From Actinomadura fibrosa (GTDB lineage Bacteria; Actinomycetota; Actinomycetes; Streptosporangiales; Streptosporangiaceae): a stretch of DNA of 45,929 bases. Below, piece after piece: positions 23,449 through 31,520 of this stretch (the first letter of the stretch is position 1; the number at the start of each line of letters is the position of its first letter). Made by a program: the position numbers and the translations under genes. The stretch covers positions 1-45,929 of the forward strand of contig NZ_CAACUY010000058.1 in assembly GCF_900659615.1 (NCBI RefSeq), in the 5' to 3' direction. The notes under the pieces were generated by a model. That model ran no database searches. It was not told the DNA's origin and saw only the letters and a list, made by a program, of their open reading frames with translations.

Positions 23449-26310
23449 ATGAGCGGCGAGTACGCCGGGCGGATACCGCCGCGGGCGCTGCCGGTCGCCT
23501 TGGCCGCGGTGGTGGGCGTGCTGTACGCCGCCGGGTCGCTGGCGGGCTGGGGCGGCACGGCCTTCATCGCCTGGGCGGAGGCGGGCGCCGCGGGCGCCGC
23601 CGCCGTCTCGCTGCTGCTGTCGTCCCGCGTCCCGAAGGGCGCCGGGACGGCCCGGGCCCTCGCGGAGGGCGTCCCGGGCGGGATCTGGCGGGCCTCGTGG
23701 CGCTGGTACGGGATCGCGGCGTCCTGCTGGTTCGTGGGGGCCGTCGGCACCGCCGCGTCCGACCATGTGAGCCGCAGCGCGCTGTCGCTGTCGGTGCCCG
23801 ACCTGTTCTACCTGGCCGCCGTCGCCGCGCTGGTGACGGGCCTGGTCGTGCCGATCAGGCTGTCCCGCGACGTCGGGACGTGGCTGCGGTACGCCGCCGA
23901 CACCTACGTGTGCGCGTGCGCGCTGTTCGTCCTCGGGTGGGTCGCGCTGTTCGGGTCGCTGTACCACCAGACGGGGGAGTCGCCGTCGGAGTTCCTCCTG
24001 GAGCTGCTGTACCCGCTGATCGACACGGTGCTGGTCTGCGGGGCGCTGCCGTTCGTGCTGGGCGCCGCGCGGGGGCACCGGCGGCTGGCCTGGATGGGCT
24101 TCGGCGCGCTCGGGGCGTTCGCGGTGGCCGACGTCGTCACCACGGTCGTCCGGCTGGACGGCGGCGCGCCGAAGGACGATCCGGCCGACATCCTGCGGCT
24201 CGCCGGGCTGCTTCTGCTGCTGCTCGTGCCGTGGACGGGTCCCGCGGTGGCCTCGCGGGTGGCACCTGCGGAGACCGACGACATCCCCGAGGGAGTGGTC
24301 CCCGAGACCGCCGCGCCCGCGGACGACGGATGCGGGCGGATGATCGGGCCTGGGCTCGCACCGGCGGCGGTCGCCGCGGCGGCGGCGCTGTTCGTCGCCG
24401 GGCACTCGCTGACCGGCCGTAACGGCCTGGAGCCGGTGGTGCCGGTCGTCGCGGGCTCGGCGGCGCTGGTGCTGCTCGCCCGGCTGGCGGGCCTGCTGCG
24501 GGAGAACGACGCGCTGCGGCGGGCCGTCGACACGGGCGAGGAGCACTTCCGGGCGCTGTCGGAGAGCATCAACGACGCGGTTTTGATCTGCGATCTGGAC
24601 GCCACGGTCCAGTATGCCAGCGCGGGTGCGCTCCGGTCGTACCGGTACACGTCCGAGGAGCTGCTCGGCCGCCCCCTGCACGAGATCATCCACCCGGAGG
24701 ACCTGCCCCGCGTCCAGGACGTGTTCACCGAGTTCCTCGACGAGGGGGCCGAGGCCGACTCGCTGCGGGTGTCGTGCCGCGTCCGCGCCGCCGACGGCAC
24801 CTGGCTGCCGACCGAGTCGACGATCTCGCGCTACGCCGGGACGGGCGAGGCGCCGGGGCGGCTGCTCGTCACCACGCGGGACCTGAGCGAGCAGGCGGCG
24901 CTCCAGCGGCAGGTCGCCCATCTGACGTTCCACGACGGGCTGACGGGCCTGCCGAACCGCTCCTATTTCGAGGAGCGGACGCGGGAGGTGCTGTCCCGGC
25001 AGCGGGCGGGCGGCAAGATCGCCGTGCTGTTCGTCGACCTGGACGGCTTCACGGCCGTCAACGACTCGGCCGGGCACGCGGCGGGGGACCAGGTGCTCGC
25101 CCAGGCCGCGCGGCGGCTGCGCGCGGCCGTGCAGGCCGACGACACGGTGGCGCGCTGGGGCGGGGACGAGTTCGCCGTGCTGGTGCAGCTCCCCGCCGAG
25201 GACCGGGAGACCCGGGCCGCGGTGGAGCTCGCGGGCCGGCTGCTCCGGGTGCTGTCGATCGACCCGTACCAGGTGGGCAGCAAGCACATCGTGCTGACCG
25301 CGAGCATCGGCATCGCGTTCTCCGGGGACGAGGAGCAGCCCGCGGCGCCGCTCGGCACCGGCGCGGAGGCGGGGCGCCGGCTCCGCCGGTCCGCCGCCGA
25401 CCTGATCCGCAACGGCGACCTCGCGATGGCGCGGGCGAAGGAGCTCGGCGGCGGCCGGGTGGAGGTGTTCGCGCCGCACATGCACGCGGACGTCGTCCGC
25501 CGCCTGGAGCTCGGCAGCGACCTCCAGCGGGCGCTCGCGGAGGAGCAGTTCGCGGTGGAGTTCCAGCCGGTGGTGGACCTCCAGACGTCCCGGGTGACCG
25601 GGGTGGAGGCGCTGCTGCGCTGGTGGCGGGGCAACGAGTCGGTGCCGCCGGAGGAGTTCATCGGCCCGGCGGAGGAGTCGGGGCTGATGGTCCCGCTCGG
25701 CGACTGGGTGCTGCGGGAGGCGTGCCGCGAGGTGGCCCGCTGGCGGCGGGACGCGTGGGACATCGGCCTGTCGGTCAACTTCACCGCGCGGCAGATCGGC
25801 GCGCCGCGGTTCGTGGAGTCGGTCGCGGCGGCGCTGGAGGAGACGGGCCTGCCGCCGCAGGCGCTGACGCTGGAGGTGCGGGAGGAGGTGCTGGTCGAGG
25901 ACGCGGGCCAGAACGTGGCGCGCCTGTCGGCCCTGCGCGACCTCGGCGTGCGGCTGGCGATCGACGACTTCGGCACCGGCTACGCCTCGCTCGCCTACCT
26001 CGGGCAGCTCCCGGTGGACATCATCAAGATCGACCCGTCGTTCGTGGCCGGGCTCGGCTCGGACGAGACGCTGACGCTGCTGACCCGCACGATCGTCCGG
26101 CTGGGACGCGACCTCGGGCTGACCGTCGTCGCGGAGGGCATCGAGCGGCCGGAGCAGCTCGAACTGCTCCGCGCGATGGACTGCCCGCGCGGCCAGGGGT
26201 TCCTGGTGGCGCGGCCGATGGCGGCGCCGCGGGTGGAGTCGCTGGTGCGGACGAACCTCCGGACGCAGGGGCTCCCCGGTGAGGTCCCGCTACCGCTCCC
26301 GGCGGGCTGA
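23449..26310 (+). CDS. Membrane PAS-GGDEF-EAL protein (c-di-GMP turnover)
   Basis: 953 aa. The N-terminal ~340 residues carry about nine or ten hydrophobic helices (ALPVALAAVVGVLYAAGS and onward), forming a large membrane sensor. A PAS domain follows at about 365-485 (HFRALSESINDAVLICDLDA, GRPLHEIIHPEDLPRV). The GGDEF domain (DGLTGLPNRSYF) has GGDEF at 571-575. The inhibitory RxxD position reads QADD, so product inhibition is probably lost. The EAL domain has E720-A-L, VNFTARQI, IDDFGTGYAS, IKIDPSF, EGIE and QGFLVARP. LEVREE replaces the usual LEITES but keeps both acidic residues. It is therefore likely bifunctional. It starts at ATG 23449, with AGGA a few bases ahead. Its organisation resembles Streptomyces-type membrane PAS-GGDEF-EAL proteins. 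Confidence 0.93.
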   Translation: MSGEYAGRIPPRALPVALAAVVGVLYAAGSLAGWGGTAFIAWAEAGAAGAAAVSLLLSSRVPKGAGTARALAEGVPGGIWRASWRWYGIAASCWFVGAVGTAASDHVSRSALSLSVPDLFYLAAVAALVTGLVVPIRLSRDVGTWLRYAADTYVCACALFVLGWVALFGSLYHQTGESPSEFLLELLYPLIDTVLVCGALPFVLGAARGHRRLAWMGFGALGAFAVADVVTTVVRLDGGAPKDDPADILRLAGLLLLLLVPWTGPAVASRVAPAETDDIPEGVVPETAAPADDGCGRMIGPGLAPAAVAAAAALFVAGHSLTGRNGLEPVVPVVAGSAALVLLARLAGLLRENDALRRAVDTGEEHFRALSESINDAVLICDLDATVQYASAGALRSYRYTSEELLGRPLHEIIHPEDLPRVQDVFTEFLDEGAEADSLRVSCRVRAADGTWLPTESTISRYAGTGEAPGRLLVTTRDLSEQAALQRQVAHLTFHDGLTGLPNRSYFEERTREVLSRQRAGGKIAVLFVDLDGFTAVNDSAGHAAGDQVLAQAARRLRAAVQADDTVARWGGDEFAVLVQLPAEDRETRAAVELAGRLLRVLSIDPYQVGSKHIVLTASIGIAFSGDEEQPAAPLGTGAEAGRRLRRSAADLIRNGDLAMARAKELGGGRVEVFAPHMHADVVRRLELGSDLQRALAEEQFAVEFQPVVDLQTSRVTGVEALLRWWRGNESVPPEEFIGPAEESGLMVPLGDWVLREACREVARWRRDAWDIGLSVNFTARQIGAPRFVESVAAALEETGLPPQALTLEVREEVLVEDAGQNVARLSALRDLGVRLAIDDFGTGYASLAYLGQLPVDIIKIDPSFVAGLGSDETLTLLTRTIVRLGRDLGLTVVAEGIERPEQLELLRAMDCPRGQGFLVARPMAAPRVESLVRTNLRTQGLPGEVPLPLPAG

Positions 26311-26333
26311 CCGGGCCGCCGGACCATCCGCAC

Positions 26334-26350
26334 GTCTCAACTGCTGAGAC
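26334..26350. promoter_or_regulatory. Inverted repeat GTCTCA-N5-TGAGAC upstream of ilvB
   Basis: GTCTCA (26334-26339) and TGAGAC (26345-26350) form a perfect 6-bp dyad just before AATATGT, near the expected promoter. CTGAGAC also occurs just upstream of leuB. IclR-type regulators (LtbR/NdgR) are known to control these genes in actinobacteria; their use of this site is inference. Confidence 0.45.
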
Positions 26351-26392
26351 AATATGTCCAAGGATTTGACCAGCGGCCGGAAGTCGGCGAAA

Positions 26393-26452
26393 GTGAATGC
26401 CGTGCAGAGCACTTCCATCATCCTCGTAGTACTTGGTCGGCGCGCAGGCTGA
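26393..26452 (+). CDS. ilv operon leader peptide
   Basis: 19 aa, MNAVQSTSIILVVLGRRAG, from GTG 26393 (a GTG at 26402 is an alternative), with GGAAG about 9 bases upstream. It contains the run Ile-Ile-Leu-Val-Val-Leu, coded ATC ATC CTC GTA GTA CTT, where GTA and CTT are rare in this genome. Stalling at these codons when branched-chain aminoacyl-tRNA is short would set the fold of the following hairpins. The ILV.LG.R.G ending is like that of actinobacterial ilv leader peptides. It is too short to be a function-bearing protein. Confidence 0.85.
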   Translation: MNAVQSTSIILVVLGRRAG

Positions 26453-26510
26453 CCAAGCTCTCCGACCTGCGCGCCTCCCCTCGACCGCCTGCCGGCGGCG
26501 GGGGTTTTTT
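26439..26510 (+). terminator. Attenuator of ilvBNC
   Basis: A 10-bp perfect stem, GGCGCGCAGG (26439-26448) with CCTGCGCGCC (26466-26475), overlaps the leader-peptide stop. Then comes a GC hairpin (CCCC, CCGCC / GGCGG, GGGG within 26477-26504) followed by TTTTTT (26505-26510), an intrinsic terminator. GGTCGG/CCGACC (26435-26440 and 26462-26467) offers a competing pairing. The exact antiterminator is not resolved by eye. Confidence 0.85.
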
Positions 26511-26552
26511 GTTGCCCGGCGAGCCAGACTCTCTCCCAAGGAAACGCAGATC

Positions 26553-28301
26553 ATGACGACCGAACAGATGACGGGAGCCCAGGCGCTGGTCCGCGCCCTG
26601 GAGAACGTCGGCGTCGACACGGTGTTCGGCATCCCGGGGGGCGCGATCCTCCCGGCCTACGACCCGCTGTTCGACTCCAGGAAGCTGCGGCACATCCTCG
26701 TCCGTCACGAGCAGGGCGCCGGCCACGCCGCCCAGGGCTACGCGATGGTCACCGGCAGGGTCGGGGTGTGCATGGCGACGAGCGGCCCCGGCGCGACGAA
26801 CCTCGTGACCGCGATCTCCGACGCCTACATGGACTCGGTGCCGATCGTCGCGATCACCGGCCAGGTCGCGACCTCCCTCATCGGGACCGACGGGTTCCAG
26901 GAGGCCGACATCGCCGGCATCACGATGCCGATCACCAAGCACAACTTCCTGGTCACCAAGGCCGAGGACATCGGCCGGACGATCGCCGAGGCGTTCCACA
27001 TCGCGGGCACGGGCCGTCCCGGGCCGGTCCTCGTCGACATCGCGAAGGACGCCCTCCAGGCCACCGTGGACTTCACCTGGCCCGTCCAGCTCCAGCTCCC
27101 CGGGTACCGCCCCGTCACCCGGCCGCACTCCAAGCAGGTCCGCGAGGCGGCACGGCTGATCGTCGAGGCGGAGCGCCCGGTGCTGTACGTCGGCGGCGGC
27201 GTGCTGAAGGCCGGCGCGTCCGCCGAGCTGAAGGTGCTCGCCGAGCTGACCGGCGCCCCGGTCGTCACCACGCTGATGGCGAAGGGCGCGCTGCCCGACA
27301 GCCACCCGCTGCACATGGGCATGCCCGGCATGCACGGCGCGGTCGGCGCGGTCGGCGCCCTCCAGCGCGCCGACCTGATCGTCGCGCTCGGCGCCCGGTT
27401 CGACGACCGGGTCACCGGCAAGCTGGACGGGTTCGCGCCGCACGCGAAGATCGTCCACGCCGACATCGACCCGGCCGAGATCTCCAAGAACCGGCACGCG
27501 GACGTCCCGATCGTCGGCGACGCCCGCGAGGTCATCGCCGACCTGGTCGTCGCGCTGCAGAACGAGCACGAGGCGGGCCGCAAGGGCGAGTACGAGGACT
27601 GGTGGCGGCAGCTCAACGCCTGGCGCGACACCTACCCGCTCGGCTACGACACCCCGTCCGACGGGTCGGTGTCCCCGCAGTACGTCATCGAGCGCATCGG
27701 GAAGCTCGCCGGCCCGGACGCCTACTACGTCGCGGGCGTCGGCCAGCACCAGATGTGGGCCGCGCAGTTCATCAAGTACGAGCGGCCCGGCGCGTTCCTG
27801 AACTCCGGCGGCGCGGGCACGATGGGCTACGCCGTCCCGGCGGCGATGGGCGCCAAGGTCGGCGCGCCGGACACGCAGGTCTGGGCGATCGACGGCGACG
27901 GCTGCTTCCAGATGACCAACCAGGAGCTCGCCACCTGCGCGATCGAGGGCATCCCCGTCAAGATCGCCGTGATCAACAACGGTAACCTCGGCATGGTCCG
28001 GCAGTGGCAGACGCTGTTCTACAACGAGCGGTACTCGAACACCAACCTGCACGCGGCCAAGCGCATCCCGGACTTCGTCAAGCTCGCCGAGGCGTACGGT
28101 TGCGTCGGGCTGCGCTGCGACAAGGCCGAGGACGTCGACGCGGTCATCGCGAAGGCCATGGAGATCAACGACGCCCCCGTCGTGATCGACTTCGTCGTCC
28201 ACCAGGACGCCATGGTCTGGCCGATGGTCGCCGCCGGCACCGGCAACGACGACATCAAGATCGCCCGGGACATGGCCCCCGACTGGGAGAACGGAGACTG
28301 A
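26553..28301 (+). CDS. ilvB: Acetolactate synthase large subunit
   Basis: 582 aa, a ThDP- and FAD-dependent enzyme making acetolactate or acetohydroxybutyrate, the first committed step to Val, Leu and Ile. The catalytic glutamate is E53 in LVRHEQGAGHAAQGYA. FAD-domain features are KGALPDSHPLHMGMPGMHG and ALGARFDDRVTGKLDGFAPH. The ThDP motif GDG (DGDGCFQMTNQELAT) runs to INNGNLGMVRQWQ. It starts at ATG 26553 with AAGGAAA upstream; the preceding attenuator sets its expression. ilvN follows after five bases. The active-site arrangement is the usual one; no evident change at inhibitor positions was looked for in detail. Confidence 0.97.
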   Translation: MTTEQMTGAQALVRALENVGVDTVFGIPGGAILPAYDPLFDSRKLRHILVRHEQGAGHAAQGYAMVTGRVGVCMATSGPGATNLVTAISDAYMDSVPIVAITGQVATSLIGTDGFQEADIAGITMPITKHNFLVTKAEDIGRTIAEAFHIAGTGRPGPVLVDIAKDALQATVDFTWPVQLQLPGYRPVTRPHSKQVREAARLIVEAERPVLYVGGGVLKAGASAELKVLAELTGAPVVTTLMAKGALPDSHPLHMGMPGMHGAVGAVGALQRADLIVALGARFDDRVTGKLDGFAPHAKIVHADIDPAEISKNRHADVPIVGDAREVIADLVVALQNEHEAGRKGEYEDWWRQLNAWRDTYPLGYDTPSDGSVSPQYVIERIGKLAGPDAYYVAGVGQHQMWAAQFIKYERPGAFLNSGGAGTMGYAVPAAMGAKVGAPDTQVWAIDGDGCFQMTNQELATCAIEGIPVKIAVINNGNLGMVRQWQTLFYNERYSNTNLHAAKRIPDFVKLAEAYGCVGLRCDKAEDVDAVIAKAMEINDAPVVIDFVVHQDAMVWPMVAAGTGNDDIKIARDMAPDWENGD

Positions 28302-28306
28302 CCCCG

Positions 28307-28831
28307 ATGAGCCTGCACACCCTCTCGGTGCTGGTGGAGAACAAGCCCGGCATCCTCGCGCGGGTCGCGGCCCTGTTCTCCCGGCGCGGCTTCAACATCG
28401 AGTCCCTCGCGGTCGGCACGACCGAGCACCCGGAGATCTCCCGGATGACGATCGTGGTGAACGTCGCCGACCTGCCGCTGGAGCAGGTCACCAAGCAGCT
28501 CAACAAGCTGATCAACGTCCTGAAGATCGTGGAGCTGGACCCGTCGGCGTCCGTCCAGCGCGAGCTCGTGCTCGTGAAGGTCCGCGCCGACGCCGAGACG
28601 CGCTCCCAGGTCCTGGAGACGGTCCAGCTGTTCCGTGCCAAGGTGGTGGACGTCGCCCCGGACGCCGTGACCATCGAGGTGACCGGGAACCGCGACAAGC
28701 TGGACGCCTTCATCCGGATCCTGGAGCCGTTCGGCATCAAGGAGATGGTCCAGTCGGGCATGGTGGCCATCGGGCGCGGCGCCCGGTCCATCACCGACCG
28801 GTCGCTGCGGGCCATCGAGCGCAGCGCCTGA
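28307..28831 (+). CDS. ilvN: Acetolactate synthase small (regulatory) subunit
   Basis: 174 aa, normal for IlvN. The N-terminal ACT domain starts SLHTLSVLVENKPGILARVA, then LFSRRGFNIESLAVGTTEHP and ISRMTIVVN; this domain binds valine for feedback inhibition. The C-terminal half (RELVLVKVRADAETRSQVLE) is the ALS_ss_C domain that activates the large subunit. It starts at ATG 28307, five bases after ilvB, so it is co-translated. A perfect palindrome (28830-28846) follows the last codon, at the gap before ilvC. Confidence 0.97.
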   Translation: MSLHTLSVLVENKPGILARVAALFSRRGFNIESLAVGTTEHPEISRMTIVVNVADLPLEQVTKQLNKLINVLKIVELDPSASVQRELVLVKVRADAETRSQVLETVQLFRAKVVDVAPDAVTIEVTGNRDKLDAFIRILEPFGIKEMVQSGMVAIGRGARSITDRSLRAIERSA

Positions 28832-28846
28832 GGGGACCGTCCCCTC
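28830..28846 (+). other. Perfect palindrome in the ilvN-ilvC gap
   Basis: GAGGGGAC-C-GTCCCCTC: an 8-bp dyad with a one-base centre, just overlapping the ilvN stop. It may moderate readthrough into ilvC or act as a processing site. Confidence 0.5.
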
Positions 28847-28889
28847 GTCAGAGCCGTCCCATCGTCAAACACTGAAAGGCAGCAGCACT

Positions 28890-29882
28890 GTGGCTGAGAT
28901 GTTCTACGACGACGCCGCCGACCTGAGCGTGATCCAGGGCCGGCACGTGGCGATCATCGGCTACGGCAGCCAGGGGCACGCGCACGCGCTCTCCCTGCGC
29001 GACTCCGGGGTCGACGTGCGGGTCGGGCTCCGCGAGGGGTCGGCGAGCCGCGAGAAGGCGGAGGCCGAGGGGCTGCGCGTGGTCACCCCCGCCGAGGCGG
29101 CCGAGGAGGCCGACCTCATCATGCTGCTGGCCCCGGACCACCACCACCGGGAGATCTTCGAGAAGGACATCAAGCCCGCCCTCGTCGAGGGCGACGCCCT
29201 GTTCTTCGGGCACGGCTTCAGCATCCGCTACGACCTCGTCCAGCCGCCGGCGGGCGTGGACGTCGCCATGGTCGCGCCGAAGGGCCCGGGGCACCTCGTC
29301 CGCCGCCAGTTCGTCGCGGGACGCGGCGTGCCGGTGATCGTGGCCGTGGAGAAGGACGCGTCCGGCAACGCGTGGCCGCTGGCGCTGTCCTACGCCAAGG
29401 CCATCGGCGGCCTCCGCGCGGGCGGCATCAAGACCACCTTCACGGAGGAGACCGAGACCGACCTGTTCGGCGAGCAGGCCGTGCTGTGCGGCGGCGCGTC
29501 CGAGCTGGTCAAGGCCGGGTTCGAGGTGCTGACCGAGGCCGGCTACCAGCCCGAGGTGGCCTACTTCGAGGTGCTGCACGAGCTCAAGCTGATCGTCGAC
29601 CTCATGTACGAGGGCGGCATCTCCAAGATGTACTGGTCGGTGTCCGACAACGCCGAGTACGGCGGCTACAGCCGCGGCCCGCGCGTGATCACGCCGGAGA
29701 CCAAGGCCGCGATGAAGAAGATCCTCGGCGAGATCCAGTCCGGCGCCTACGCCAAGGAGCTGGTGGAGGAGTTCGAGGGCGGTCAGGCCCAGTTCGGCAA
29801 GTACCGCGAGCAGCTCGCCGAGCACCCGATCGAGAAGACGGGCGCCGAGCTGCGCCCGATGATGAGCTGGATCGACGACTGA
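28890..29882 (+). CDS. ilvC: Ketol-acid reductoisomerase (class I, NADP-type)
   Basis: 330 aa, a class I enzyme converting acetolactate to dihydroxyisovalerate with Mg2+ and NADPH. The Rossmann motif GYGSQGHAHALSLRDSG is at about residues 24-40. LLAPDHHHREIF, the catalytic region with AMVAPKGPGHLVRRQF, and the metal-binding DLFGEQAVLCGG, EVLHELKLIVDLMYEGG and SNAEYGGYS-type SDNAEYGGY are all present. GTG 28890 has GAAAGG about 10 bases upstream. It lies 58 bp after ilvN and completes ilvBNC; a terminator hairpin follows. Confidence 0.97.
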   Translation: MAEMFYDDAADLSVIQGRHVAIIGYGSQGHAHALSLRDSGVDVRVGLREGSASREKAEAEGLRVVTPAEAAEEADLIMLLAPDHHHREIFEKDIKPALVEGDALFFGHGFSIRYDLVQPPAGVDVAMVAPKGPGHLVRRQFVAGRGVPVIVAVEKDASGNAWPLALSYAKAIGGLRAGGIKTTFTEETETDLFGEQAVLCGGASELVKAGFEVLTEAGYQPEVAYFEVLHELKLIVDLMYEGGISKMYWSVSDNAEYGGYSRGPRVITPETKAAMKKILGEIQSGAYAKELVEEFEGGQAQFGKYREQLAEHPIEKTGAELRPMMSWIDD

Positions 29883-29900
29883 TCCCGCCTCCGGCACGCG

Positions 29901-29934
29901 CCGCCGGGCGAGCACACTGTTCCTCGCCCGGCGG
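29901..29934. terminator. Bidirectional terminator after ilvC
   Basis: 12-bp perfect stem CCGCCGGGCGAG / CTCGCCCGGCGG around a 10-base loop, between the converging ilvC and the minus-strand GT-tail gene. Confidence 0.8.
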
Positions 29935-29988
29935 GCCGGTCCGCGCGGCCCCCGTCCGGCCCGGCGGCGCCCGGCCCGGCGGCGCGCG

Positions 29989-30777
29989 TCAGCGGGCGAA
30001 CCCGCGCCTGAGCCGCATCCGCAGCGGCAGCCGGCCGGCGGCCTCGTGCACCGACAGCGCCAGGTGCCCGCCCCGCGTGAAGTAGACCGTCACGTCCTTC
30101 GCCGGACGGGCCGTCCGGCGCTGCGGCGACGTCTTCACCCGCGCCGCCCGCACCGAACCGAAGCGGGCCTCCCGCGTGACCCCCAGCGACGTGGCCGCCA
30201 CGTGCACGTCCCAGCGCCCCGGCTCGATCACGGCCGGGTCGGCGACGGCCTCGAAACCGCCGTCCCGCTCGCGCGGCTCGCCGGGGAAGCGGTGCTCCTT
30301 GCCGGTCGTCCGCTCCCGGAGGACGACGTCCACCTCCGTCCGGTGCGTGTCGACGCGCTGGAGGGCCGCCGAGCCGCGGATCCGGACCCGCCCGCCCTGC
30401 CAGCCGACCGCGTCGAGCCGGTGGTCGACGCCGACCTCGGTGGTGATGTCGGCGTCCTGCCGCGACACGCCGCGCAGGTAGGGGTACATGGCGTAGATCC
30501 GGCCGCCGACCACGACGGCGCCCGCGAGGCTGCCCTCCGCCTCGTCCCGGATCAGCCGCTCCAGCTCGTCGCGCAAGCCGTGCTGGATGCAGAACGCCCG
30601 GAGCCGGACGGACGCGGGCAGCGCCGCCCGCGCGTCGTCGCTCAGCCCCTCCTCGCCGAGGACCCGCCGGGTGCCGTCGACCAGCCGCTCGCGCTGGCCG
30701 ACGTCGAGGTCGAGGTAGCGGTGGTCGTACACGCGCAGGACGTCGCGCAGGACGCTGATGGTGCTCTCCGAGGTCAA
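29989..30777 (-). CDS. Orphan glycosyltransferase/teichoic-acid-enzyme C-terminal-type domain protein
   Basis: 262 aa starting at TTG 30777, which is supported by AGGAGAG seven bases upstream. The first ~100 residues are helical: TISVLRDVLRVYDHRYLDLD, GQRERLVDGTRRVLGEEGLS, then LPASVRLRAFCIQHGLRDEL. The rest is beta-rich (VVVGGRIYAMYPYLRG, HRLDAVGWQGGRVRIRG, RTTGKEHRFPGEP). This order closely resembles the C-terminal region of actinomycete GT2 glycosyltransferases and CDP-glycerol-type polymerases, but no catalytic GT domain is present here. It has no signal peptide. It could be a stand-alone accessory domain or the remnant of a larger gene. The clear start signal and long intact frame argue for a real gene. 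Function is unknown. Confidence 0.72.
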   Translation of the reverse strand: MTSESTISVLRDVLRVYDHRYLDLDVGQRERLVDGTRRVLGEEGLSDDARAALPASVRLRAFCIQHGLRDELERLIRDEAEGSLAGAVVVGGRIYAMYPYLRGVSRQDADITTEVGVDHRLDAVGWQGGRVRIRGSAALQRVDTHRTEVDVVLRERTTGKEHRFPGEPRERDGGFEAVADPAVIEPGRWDVHVAATSLGVTREARFGSVRAARVKTSPQRRTARPAKDVTVYFTRGGHLALSVHEAAGRLPLRMRLRRGFAR

Positions 30778-30882
30778 GGCGTCTCTCCTGGTCGGCTGGG
30801 CCGCGTCGGCCGGGACACCGTCACGTTAGGCGGCGCGCCGGTCGGACACAGGGAAATCTCGGGAGCGTGTCCCCGGGGATGC

Positions 30883-30915
30883 ATACCGGGTATTGCCTTC
30901 GACCATACCGGGTAT
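30883..30915. promoter_or_regulatory. Twin operator ATACCGGGTAT for the PadR regulator
   Basis: ATACCGGGTAT occurs at 30883-30893 and 30905-30915, centres 22 bp apart (two helical turns). TGC/GCA flanks extend the pair into a larger dyad. The second site lies 15 bases before the PadR start codon, so autoregulation is likely. Confidence 0.7.
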
Positions 30916-30930
30916 GCATACTTGGTGGGC

Positions 30931-31449
30931 ATGTCGATCCGTCACGGCCTGCTGGCGCTGCTCTCCCAGGGGCCCCGCTACGGCTACCAGCTGCGCGCCG
31001 AGTTCGAGGCGTCCACCGGCGCCACCTGGCCGCTCAACATCGGGCAGGTGTACTCGACGCTGTCCCGGCTCGAACGCGACGAGCTGGTCACCCGGGTCGG
31101 CGCCGACGCGGAGGGCAGGTTCGTCTACCGGGTCACCCCGGCGGGCGAGGAGGACGTGCGCCGCTGGTTCGCGAGCCCCGTCGCCCGCGCCGACCGGCCC
31201 CGCGACGAGCTGGCGATCAAGCTCGCCTTGGCGGTCACCACGCCCGGCACCGACGTCCGCGCGGTCGTCCAGACCCAGCGCGCCGCCACCCTCCGCACCC
31301 TCCAGGACCTCGCCCGCCTCAAGGCCGACGCGCCCGGGCCCCCCGCCGGCCAGGAGGACCGCGCCTGGCGCCTCGTCCTCGAATCCATGATCCTCCAAGC
31401 GGAGGCCGAAGTGCGCTGGCTCGACCACTGCGAATCCACCACCCCCTGA
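30931..31449 (+). CDS. PadR-family transcriptional regulator
   Basis: 172 aa. The PadR winged helix is clear at residues 2-75: SIRHGLLALLSQGPRYGYQL, then WPLNIGQVYSTLSRLERDEL, and the wing in VYRVTPAGEEDVRRWF. The C-terminal half, predicted helical (DELAIKLALAVTTPGTDVRA, TLRTLQDLARLK, ESMILQAEAEVRWLDHC), is the Vir/AphA-type dimerisation domain. It starts at ATG 30931 with GGTGGG close by. Twin operators just upstream indicate autorepression. It is divergent from the orphan GT-tail gene; that gene or the DUF2079 gene downstream could be its target. Confidence 0.92.
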   Translation: MSIRHGLLALLSQGPRYGYQLRAEFEASTGATWPLNIGQVYSTLSRLERDELVTRVGADAEGRFVYRVTPAGEEDVRRWFASPVARADRPRDELAIKLALAVTTPGTDVRAVVQTQRAATLRTLQDLARLKADAPGPPAGQEDRAWRLVLESMILQAEAEVRWLDHCESTTP

Positions 31450-31507
31450 CCCACCCCGCACCCGTGCCTCCAGGTCGGGGCGGAACTCGCCGGGGGCGGG
31501 TTGCTGG

Positions 31508-31513
31508 TAGCGT
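31508..31513 (+). promoter_or_regulatory. -10 element (TAGCGT) for the DUF2079 gene
   Basis: TAGCGT ends 7 bases before the GTG start at 31521; no ribosome-binding site is present, as expected for a leaderless message. Confidence 0.45.
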
Positions 31514-31520
31514 CCGGCGC

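Noticed and set aside
22891..25485. 864-codon antisense frame, and similar ones at 26418-28202, 28848-29915, 31125-33557, 33866-35929 and 41941-43614
   Set aside because: All lie opposite clear genes (PAS-GGDEF-EAL, ilvB, ilvC, DUF2079, serA, cimA). Their Arg/Gly/Val-rich composition is that of reverse-strand shadows.
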